A stretch of DNA of 64,000 bases from Limnephilus marmoratus (lineage: Eukaryota; Arthropoda; Insecta; Trichoptera; Limnephilidae): positions 4,650,001 through 4,714,000 of the forward strand of contig OU862913.1 in assembly GCA_917880885.1 (NCBI GenBank). The letters run 5' to 3'. The notes beneath the pieces are model-generated. The model saw only the letters and a program-made list of their open reading frames with translations, did no database searches and was not told the DNA's origin. Position 1 is the first letter of the stretch; each line of letters begins with the position of its first letter. Shown one piece after another: positions 56,222-64,000 of the stretch. A program made the position numbers and the translations under genes.

Positions 56222-56374
56222 ACAGCACTAACGTGGAGACAGTTGCCATCAAGACGGATCTGGTATCCCGAGAAGAAGATGAAGTCAGTTTTTCTTATAT
56301 GGAAATTGACGTAAAACTGTCGGACGTTAAAAAAGAATGCTTAGAACGCGTTGAAACAATGAACCAGACAGCAG
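56222..56374 (+). CDS. C2H2 zinc-finger gene, second coding exon
   Basis: The acceptor TTGATTTTGCAG ends at 56221 and the donor A|GGTATAA... gives GT at 56375. It enters in phase 1 and leaves in phase 1, so it is a cassette of 51 codons. It reads STNVETVAIKTDLVSREED and DVKLSDVKKECLERVETM. It clearly duplicates exon 1: NVET.AIKT..., DVKKECL...E..NQTA align in order. It could be skipped without breaking the frame. The donor is weaker than that of exon 1. Confidence 0.7.
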
Positions 56375-56493
56375 GTATAACCGATTTTCATTGGAAGATT
56401 TAACATTCTAACATAATGGTATCCATTTTTTCACTTAGGTTATAAGTCTTAATGTATCTTTTTAGCTATATCCTTTTTCAAATCTGTCGACAG

Positions 56494-57407
56494 ATATGAA
56501 GACGCATCCTGTGCATAAACGAGTATCTTATCCTCGTCACTACTCCTGCTCTCATAAGAATAATTTTGTAAGTCACCTTCGCAGCCATACTGGAGTTGAA
56601 CTTTTTTCATGTTCCAAGTGCAACTGTTCAAGTTCTCAAAAGGAATATTTGAGGAAAAACATGTTGGTTCACAGCGGAAAAAAACCATTTTCTTGTTCCG
56701 AGTGCAACTATTCATGCTCTCAAAAGGGCAGTCTGACGATCCACAAGCGGACTCACAGTGGAGAAAAACCTTTTTCTTGTTCCGAGTGCAACTATTCATG
56801 TTCTCGGAATGACGATTTGAAGAGACACATTCTGATTCACAGTGCAGAAAAACCTTTTTCTTGTTCCGAGTGCAACTATTCGTGTTCTCGAAAGGACAGT
56901 CTAACGATCCACAAGATGACTCACAGTGGAGAAAAACCTTTTTCTTGTTCTGAGTGCAACCATTCGTGTACTCAAAAGGGCAATCTGACGATCCACATGC
57001 GTACTCACAGTGGAGAAAAACCTTTTTTTTGTTCCGAATGCAACTATTCATGTTCTACAAAAAGCAACCTGACGATCCACAAGATGACTCACAGTGGAGG
57101 AAAACCCTTTTCTTGTTCCGAATGCAACTATTCATGTTCTACAAAAGGCAGTCTAACGATCCACAAGCTGACTCACAGTGGAGAAAAACCTTTTTCTTGT
57201 TCTGAGTGCAACTATTCGTGTTCACGGAAGGGCAGTCTGACGATCCACAAGCGGACTCACAGTGGAGAAAAACCTTTTTCTTGTTCTGAATGCAACTATT
57301 CATGCTCTCAGAAGAGCCATTTGAAGAAACACAATCTGATTCACAGTGGAGAAAAACCTTTTCTTGTTCCGAATGCAACTATTCAAGTACTACAAAAAGC
57401 AATCTGA
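56494..57407 (+). CDS. C2H2 zinc-finger gene, finger exon (about 10 fingers, then frameshift)
   Basis: The acceptor GTCGACAG ends at 56493 and the phase fits exon 2, giving a predicted protein of 407 aa in total. Two imperfect fingers come first (the first lacks a Cys, the second has N for the first His), followed by eight regular Cx2Cx12Hx3H fingers of the type FSCSECNYSCSQKGSLTIHK with HSGEKP linkers. In most the usual core Phe before the helix is Cys. At about 57358 one base is missing in the CCTTTTTCT stretch, so the frame leaves the array (FLVPNATIQVLQ) and stops. A nuclear DNA-binding role follows from the family; targets are unknown. It may be a recent pseudogene, or the shift may be a sequence error. 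Confidence 0.65.
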
Positions 57408-58420
57408 CGACCCACAAGCTGTCTCACAGTGGAGAAAAACCCTTTTCTTGTTCCGAGTGCAACTATTCGTTTTCTCAAAAGAGCAGTCTGACGATCCACA
57501 AGCTGACTCACAGTGGAGAAAAACCTTTTTCTTGTTCCGAGTGCAACTATTCATTCTCTCAGAAGGGCGATTTGAAGAAACACAATCTGATTCACAGTGG
57601 AGAAAAACATTTTTCTTGTTCCGAATGCAACTATTCCAGTACTACAAAAAGCAATCTGACGACCCACAAGCTGACTCACAGTGGAGAAAAACCTTTTTCT
57701 TATTCCGAGTGCAACTATTCGTGTTCTCTAAAGAGCAGTCTGACGATCCACAAGCTGACTCACAGTGGAGAAAAACCTTTTTCTTGTTCCGAATGCAACT
57801 ATTCATGTTCTACAAAAAGCAACCTGACGATCCACAAGATGACTCATAGTAGAGAAAAACCTTTTTCTTGTTCTGAGTGCAACTATTCGTGTTCTCAAAA
57901 GGGCAGTCTGACGATCCACACGCTGACTCACAATGGAGAAAAACATTTTTATTATTCCGGGTGCAACTATTTATATTCTCAAAGGGGCAGTCTGACGATC
58001 CACATGCTGACTCACAGTGGAGAAAAAGCTTTTACATATTCCAAGTGCAACTATTCATGTTCTCCGAAGGGAGATTTGCAAAAATACATACTGAATCACT
58101 TTGGAGAAAACCTTTTTCTTGTTCCGATTGCAATTATTAATTTTCTACAAAAAGCAATTTGATAATTCACAGACTGACTCACAGTGCAGAAAAACCTTTT
58201 TCTTGTTCCGAGTGCAACTATTCATAATAATAATTAATAATAATTGGCTAATTTATATAGCGCCGTTTTCGTGGAAAATCACCTCTAGGGCGCTCATGTT
58301 CTCAAGAAGCAATCTGAAGAGCCTTACTCACGGCTGAGAAAATCTTTTTTCATAATCTGATTGCCGCTATTCGTGTTCTCAAATGAGGCATTTGAAGAAG
58401 CACGCATACGCTTGTTTGGT
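57358..58420 (+). pseudogene. Downstream zinc-finger array, out of frame with the gene
   Basis: About nine more fingers continue from 57358 in the shifted frame to about 58110, first intact (FSCSECNYSFSQKSSLTIHK), later decaying: Cys to Tyr in FSYSECNYS, FYYSGCNYL and FTYSKCNYS, and His to Tyr in the last. A second frameshift at about 58115 and a roughly 62-bp insertion at 58225-58287 (TTTATATAGCGCCGTTTTCG) break two final finger remnants ending near 58410. The gradient of decay toward the 3' end suggests this part is no longer selected. Confidence 0.8.
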
Positions 58421-58759
58421 TTTTTTCCTTTTTAACAGCAAATTTACGAATTATTTTTGAAAAATGCTATTCCGTCATACTTGCATCACGAACAATAACA
58501 AAATATATTTTTGTACGTAATGACCAATTTTGATTTTATTTTCAAGTAAACGATAATATTTTCCAAGTTCCAATTTAAAATTGTCTTAATTTAACGCATT
58601 TAGAAAACACACTTCTCTCTCTCGTTGACCCCAATTATAATATCGGTCCCCATATTATTACACTGTTATTCTTACAGCAGCGTATCACCGTTCTAGCTTA
58701 TCCTCTCCGCACCATATTCGGGCATTATTTGTCAGAAAGTACATTTCCTGATCTATGGA
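58421..58759. other. Zinc-finger gene 3' flank
   Basis: No gene is recognised. AT-rich. No obvious strong polyadenylation context beyond generic A/T sequence. Confidence 0.35.
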
Positions 58760-59090
58760 AATAGAATTATTTGACTCTAATCTTCAAAAAGGGGGATAAA
58801 ATGGAACTAACCAATTATAGACCGATTTCCATATCATCAACTATTTTATAACTTTGAAGCTTCTTATGGATAAATTAATTGGCACAGTCAAAGACAGCAT
58901 ATGTCCTGAACAGAGGGCTTTATAACCGTCTAATGAACACTTACTAAAATAAATATAAAATGTTTTTCTTCAATTACATGGTTATTAATAACATCGATCT
59001 CTATGTAATCTATTTCTGAAATTAAAGACTTAGGTCTAACTTTTGACACCAAACTTAACTTCATACCACACTTAGAATATTTCAATGATG
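58760..59090 (+). pseudogene. LINE reverse-transcriptase fragment, internally deleted
   Basis: Plus strand, with shifts: IFKKGDKMELTNYRPISISS, then LIGTVKDSICPEQRAL, the conserved NYRPIS / xxQHGF region of jockey/CR1-type enzymes. After a deletion, SEIKDLGLTFDTKLNFIPHL represents the later KDLGVxFDxKLxFxxHI block. No catalytic YxDD remains. Confidence 0.75.
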
Positions 59091-59489
59091 AATTGGGCAT
59101 TGTGTTGTACGGGTACCGGAATGTTGATTGAACACGGAATGTAGTTGCTTAGTTTTAAGTTTTAATAACTTTTTAAATGATTTTTTTTCCTAATCCCTGT
59201 GAGAATTTAACAATGATTCGAGTTTACTTCCCATTTTTCGATCCGTACTTTGTGTGGTTAAACTTATATTTTGTCAAATTAATGATATAATAAATATGAT
59301 CTGAATTAATGACCACCAAGGTGTATTTTTTGTAGTTTTTGTTTTGTTTGACCTTCAGTTAAAATTATTTTTTATTATAAAATAATTTTAAAAACAAGAA
59401 AGTAACATTCCTGGGTTACGAATAACCCGACAATATTTGAAAATCTCCTACTACCACCACAGTAAGCCGAAGGAGAAGATGTCGAGAAG
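59091..59489. other. Non-coding stretch
   Basis: No gene or repeat relationship was recognised between the LINE fragment and the tRNA-like segment. Confidence 0.35.
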
Positions 59490-59590
59490 TCGTGATGGAT
59501 GACTTTTTTAGCCAGCCGAGATATCGAACACGGAACGCCTGGGTGGGACCCAAACGCGATGCCCACTCAACCACTGACCGGTCGAGATTC
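59490..59590 (-). mobile_element. tRNA-like SINE head
   Basis: The minus strand reads GGTCAGTGGTTGAGTGGGC (A-box-like) and, about 45 nt later, GTGTTCGATATC (weak B box). Spacing and order fit an RNA polymerase III promoter of tRNA origin, but the arms do not pair into a full tRNA, so a SINE relic is more likely than a tRNA gene. Confidence 0.45.
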
Positions 59591-59891
59591 TTTGCCAATG
59601 TTTTGGATATCTTGAGCCTGCACTTATTCCATTATTGTTTGTGTCTTTTTTATTTTATTATTTTTTTTTATTTATTAGTGATGATATATTACAAAATTAT
59701 TACATTTATAATATATTACTCCCGATGAGTTTATTGAAATACATTTCGGGAAGGACAACATTATACAACTAAAATAAAATTATTATAAGTGTAATAAAAT
59801 GTGGGTTAGTCGGACTTTGTATTTTTTGGAACTATAATAAAATAAAACTTTTCGAAACTAACATTTTCAGCAGTCACTTACCACTGATTAG

Positions 59892-60300
59892 AAACGGAAT
59901 TTCAAATAAAAATCACTTTGCAAAATAAAAATCAACCGCAATCACCAATAAAACGGAACTAGAAAGTTAAATTAATTTTTTCTTTCAGAGGAGAATTTTT
60001 TCTTTATCTCTATTATATTAGTTTCCATTTATCTTTTTAGATACATAATATAATTTTGAGTTTTCATGTTAAAAATAACATTGCTTGACGAAATTGCTCG
60101 TAAGTAGATCAACAATATTTAATGTTCATGAGAATTCCAAAAAACATATAGGTATATAATACCAGTAATATTGTCATATTATGTAATAAAAAAAATTACC
60201 GGTTCGAAATTTCCCTAGATTTTGTGCTGATTTCCCTTTTCCCTAAAAAATATTTTTCTCCTCTAGATCTAGTCAAATTTCCCTAGACATACCATCACTG
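59892..60300. mobile_element. TIR element C, right half, second copy
   Basis: Matches 38920-39301 closely in order, including ACTTTGCAAAATAAAAATCA, the TTTCCCTAGATTTTGTGCTG block and the end ACCATCACTG at 60300. The left half is missing, so it is a truncated copy. Confidence 0.85.
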
Positions 60301-60423
60301 GTGTGGGGATACACAACAATACCGAAACGGCACGAATCCTTATTTTTGTATATTGATGTTGATATCTTAACTTTTCGGGAGTGGTTTGAACCCCCAAAAC
60401 CCCCCCTGGCTACGCCCGTGCTT

Positions 60424-61075
60424 GAACCCGTGTCCTTATGATTGCCGATCAGGTGCTCTACCATTGAGCTATGTCGGAAATATACAAGTTAAAGTATTTC
60501 ACCATAAACTGTAGATATAGTTTGTCTCGACGCCACCTAGCGAGAGATTTAAATCTAACAATGCCTCAATCACAAAAATAAAGTTGGTTGTTTTCAGGTG
60601 GAAAAATGTAATAAGCAGTAATTCTTGAATGAAACACTAGTATATATTGAATTATTATTTTTTTTAATGTAGATGAGTTTTCATTCTGATAATTATTGCT
60701 TATTTTAATTGTTACCCTTTGTGCTATACCTAAAAATCTCAATTAAAAATAATATATTATAAGCAATAATTATCAGCCTGAAACACTCATCCACATTGAA
60801 AAATCTTCCGAGAAAAGATACATGACACCAACGGGACTTGAATCCGTGCCCTTCTGATTGCCGGTCAGCTGCTCTCCCAATTGAGCTATGGCGGCTTATC
60901 TTATACCCGCCAAATGATTCAATATATACTTGTGTTTCATTCAACAATTACTGCTTATTATATTTTTTCCACCTGAAAACAACCAACTTTATTTTTGCGA
61001 GAGAGACACTGTTAATGTTAAATCCGTCGCTAGGTGGCGTCGAGACAAATTATGTCTTCATTTATTGGGGAAATA
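60424..61075. repeat. Foldback of about 0.65 kb with two tRNA-like segments
   Basis: 60490-60655 and 60915-61075 are inverted repeats (GTCTCGACGCCACCTAGCGA; AAAGTTGGTTGTTTTCAGG). Inside, 60670-60700 and 60760-60792 also pair. Minus-strand tRNA-like segments lie at 60424-60475 (ATAGCTCAATGGTAGAGCAC, GGGTTCAA) and 60833-60897 (ATAGCTCAATTGGGAGAGCA, GGATTCAAGTCC). The second has both A and B boxes and could fold partly, with a candidate GGC anticodon. It sits within repeats, so SINE origin is more likely. Confidence 0.6.
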
Positions 61076-61092
61076 CTTAAACTTGACAAATA

Positions 61093-64000
61093 TCTTGGTC
61101 TGTCTCGGGTAGTTTGTATCTTCCGGTTATTAAAATGTAATTGGAAATAGAATCAATAAACTCAAGAGTCCCTTAAAAATTGTCCTGAAGATGAGTCTTT
61201 CATTACCAGTTCCTTACCTTAAAACTTTACATATGATCCTACGAGTCGGATAGTTTAACGCGAGTGATTAAATTAATAAAAAAGAACCAGCACTGAAGAA
61301 GGAACCAGCAATGCAGCCAGAGTCCAGCAAGCAGATTCCAGCATCCAGAAAACATCACGATAAAAAGGGCAAGTGACCAATCCATTCCATACTACCCACC
61401 TTACCATAAAAATCCTAAAAAAAAAAAAGAAAGCAAAAAGTTTAATGACATCAATATTGTACATTTCTCATAAAAAAAATTGTTGCAAGCCGGTATGAAC
61501 AAGTCTACAAAAAATAACTCGACATTGCAGTAGGAAATGAGATTATCGCAAAAAACTACAGCAATGTTATAAATTCCGGGATTAAAAGAAACTTTCTCTG
61601 AAATAATTATTTAAATTAACCGCGAAGCCGATAAAACAGTTTGTTGCTAAAAATACTCTATGGGTGAAATTTAACGGCGTCGGGGCATTGTCGATTGTCG
61701 TGTTGTGACGGATTGGGAAGTTATCGGTGTTTATTACGGGATTAATAGTTTTAAACGGTTATTGTGATAAAATATTTGGATAACTCTGATTAAGTAAGTA
61801 CCTGATTTAATAAAACTGGATTTAAAAACGCTAATCGGTAAAAGGGGCATTTGTAAGGGGAAAGTGACTAGGTTCAGAGAATTTTTAAACAAAGATTCGC
61901 TGACACAAAACGAACTCGGATTACGTATAAAACATTTCGAGCTTTTAATGGATCAGTTCGAGGAAATTCAGGATAAAATAGACGCTTTATCTCCCGATGA
62001 TGACGACAGCGAAAGGGCGAGTTTTGAAAACGATTATTTTGATGTTTTATCCAACGCGAAAGAGAGGTTAGTTTCAGACCATTTCGCAGGCAAGGCAAAT
62101 AACAACATCAAATTGCCGATAATAGAATTACCAAAATTTAAAGGTGATTACTGCGAATGGATAGAATTCCGAGATGCGTTTATATCTTTAGTAGACAGTA
62201 ATTCTAACCTAGATGCCGTACAAAAATTTTATTATTTGCGTTCTTGTCTAAAAGGGGAAGCATTTAAACTAATAACAGCATTACCAATGCACATCGACAA
62301 CTATGTATTGGCCTGGGAGATGCTCACGGACAGATACGAAAACTCAAAAATAATTATAAATAATCATGTAAACGCGTTGTTTAAATTACCGGACGTAAAA
62401 GCAGAAAATCACGTCGCAATAAGAAGCCTATTGGACGAGGCACAGTTGCATTTAAAATCGCTAAATAAATTAAATATAGCTACGAAAAATTGGGATGTAG
62501 TATTGATTTATTTGTTATCATACAAGCTAGACTCAAATACAAGGGCTCATTGGGAACAATACCCAACAAAAAATAATCTACCTACCTACGAAGAATTTAT
62601 TACCTAAATGTTTGTATACAAGGGCCCAAGTATTAGAGGCCTCATCAAATAACGAAAAAAGAATTAATCCGGGAAAAACGAATCCGCATAATTATAAAAA
62701 AGAAGCTATGGTTTCATTATCTGCACAAAAATTAAAATGTTTACATTGAAACGATAATCATAAGATTTATTATTGCCGCAAATTTTTGGAATTGAAGCCA
62801 AAAGAACGAATAGATAAAATACACAAATTAGGCGCTTGTTTAAAATGTTTAAACCTCGGTCATAAATTAAAGGATTGCAAATCAAAATTTAATTGCCGTA
62901 AATGCGATGGCGTAAATCACAATACGTTACTTCATTTTAAACAAGAGGAGGAATCAAAACACGAAAGGGCATCAACATCTTCCGCGAAGGAAGCGCCTTT
63001 GGTATCAAATCATGCCGCGAAGGTAGAACCAAATTTCGTGTTATTGTCCACTGCCATCATCAACATAAAGGACGATGCCGGACAATCAATTCAAGCAAGA
63101 GCTCTATTAGATTCTGGGGCACAAACTAATTTTATAAGTAAGGAATTTGCAAAGAAATTAAAATCAAAGGCGAAAAGGGTCAACATTCCTGTTACGGGAA
63201 TCCACAATAAGATTTTAAATATAAAATCTAAAGTGGAATTCAATATAACTTCAAGCTATTCTGAATACCAAAGGAATATAGAATGCCTGATAATACCTGA
63301 AGTGACCAGTAACCTGCCACAAATTTCCTTTCAGAGAAAAGATGCGGGGATCCCTAGCGGTCTCCAATTAGCAGAACCGAACTTCAACATTACCAGCCCG
63401 ATAGATATACTACTGGGAGCGGAGGTATTCTGGGAAGTCTTGCATACCGATCGAATGAGAATTGGAGATGCTGGACTCACGCTACAAAGGACCGAGCTAG
63501 AATGGCTTGTGTCCGGACCTATCTCCACTCCGAAACCAAAAAGGCCAGTAAATTCCTGTAATTTATCTTTAAATTTATTGCATACGCAATTAGAAAGCTT
63601 TTGGAAAATAGAGGAACTAGCTCCTGTAAAACATAGAAGCCACGAAGAAAGAGCATGTGAAGAGAGCTTCTTACGCACACATGAAAGGGATGAGAAGACG
63701 TTTTGCGGTAAGATTACCGCTGCGGCCCAATATTAATCAAATGGGTGAAACCCTAAAGGTGGTTGAAAAAAGATTCTATAATATGGAGAAAAAATTTCTT
63801 GCCAATAAAGACCTGATGCTAGATTATAAAAAAAATCATGAAAGAGTATCAGGAATTGGGGCATATGACGCTGTGCGAAGCACCGCCAAAAGATAAAATT
63901 AGTTATTATTTGCCACACCATGCAGTGATGAAGGAGTCTAGCACGACAACCAAAACCAGGGTCGTGTTTGACGGATCAGCCAAGTCATCAACCGGTATAT
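61093..64000 (+). pseudogene. Second BEL/Pao copy, 5'-truncated and degenerate
   Basis: Only the last 140 bp of the 5' LTR remain (61093-61231, to ACTTTACA). The leader and gag-pol follow in close parallel with 27417 onward. The start codon is CTG (61816-61818) instead of ATG. A 4-bp insertion at about 62603 creates a frameshift and stop after EEFIT. At 62747 a zinc-knuckle Cys codon became TGA. Frames shift again at about 63697 and 63830. Readable blocks include LPIIELPKFKGDYCEWIEFR, CLKCLNLGHKLKDC and ARALLDSGAQTNF. It runs off the window before the reverse transcriptase core. Confidence 0.93.

Noticed and set aside
56449..57051. Minus-strand 200-codon frame rich in Cys and Ser (and a similar one at 57139-57378)
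   Set aside because: It is the antisense of the 84-bp finger repeat, which stays open because the repeat length is a multiple of three.
60833..60897. Possible tRNA-Ala gene (GGC anticodon candidate)
   Set aside because: A and B boxes are present but stem pairing is poor and the segment lies within an inverted repeat of SINE character; kept only as a tRNA-like segment.

Overview
This window is AT-rich eukaryotic DNA made almost entirely of transposable elements in many layers of insertion. It looks like an insect genome, most likely a moth or butterfly. Reasons: spliced genes with GTAAGT donors; a C2H2 zinc-finger gene with IKTE/VKKE-type acidic leader exons; BEL/Pao, Ty1/copia, Ty3/gypsy, piggyBac, P-like, hAT-like, PIF/Harbinger and Helitron relics side by side; and frequent GTAGGTAC-type motifs. 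The order is an inference; no barcode gene is present. There are no bacterial operons, CRISPR arrays or convincing functional RNA genes.

Layout. 1-10.3 kb: a long repeat (R) carries a foldback MITE and is split by a 2.4-kb piggyBac-like element whose empty site survives at 40.4 kb. Then come a Helitron relic, an ATCGAT-rich segment split by a 987-bp PIF/Harbinger element, and a degraded PIF/Harbinger element with GAGCATGCTC palindromes. 10.4-16.6 kb: a 2.5-kb segment duplicated in tandem, with exon-like blocks, conserved splice signals and a LINE fragment; the second unit also gained a foldback MITE. 16.9-20.4 kb: a P-element-like (THAP9-type) transposase relic on the minus strand, split by an 1157-bp hAT-like element.

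20.65-35.36 kb: one 14.7-kb structure bounded by CAGTGGCGTAGCGTGGGG termini and a perfect 8-bp target duplication. Inside it sit a second TIR element (3.6 kb, perfect 8-bp duplication) with a dead ten-finger C2H2 array, a second copy of the 987-bp Harbinger element, and a 7.2-kb BEL/Pao retrotransposon with both LTRs and a 5-bp duplication. 35.9-41.8 kb: a Ty3/gypsy 3' end, a palindrome-rich PIF-like element split by a third 8-bp-duplication element, and the second copy of repeat R.

41.86-48.68 kb: a complete but dead Ty1/copia element on the minus strand, broken by two LINE insertions. 48.95-54.07 kb: a complete Ty3/gypsy element on the minus strand, with nearly identical LTRs but a disrupted pol. 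54.3-58.4 kb: the only plausible host gene, a three-exon C2H2 zinc-finger gene whose exons join in phase and whose finger array is broken after finger ten. 58.7-64 kb: LINE and SINE fragments, a half copy of the third TIR element, a foldback with tRNA-like segments, and a second, degenerate BEL/Pao copy running off the window.

The most interesting theme is the repeated association of 8-bp-duplication TIR elements with C2H2 finger arrays related to the neighbouring spliced gene. I found no clearly new enzymatic system.
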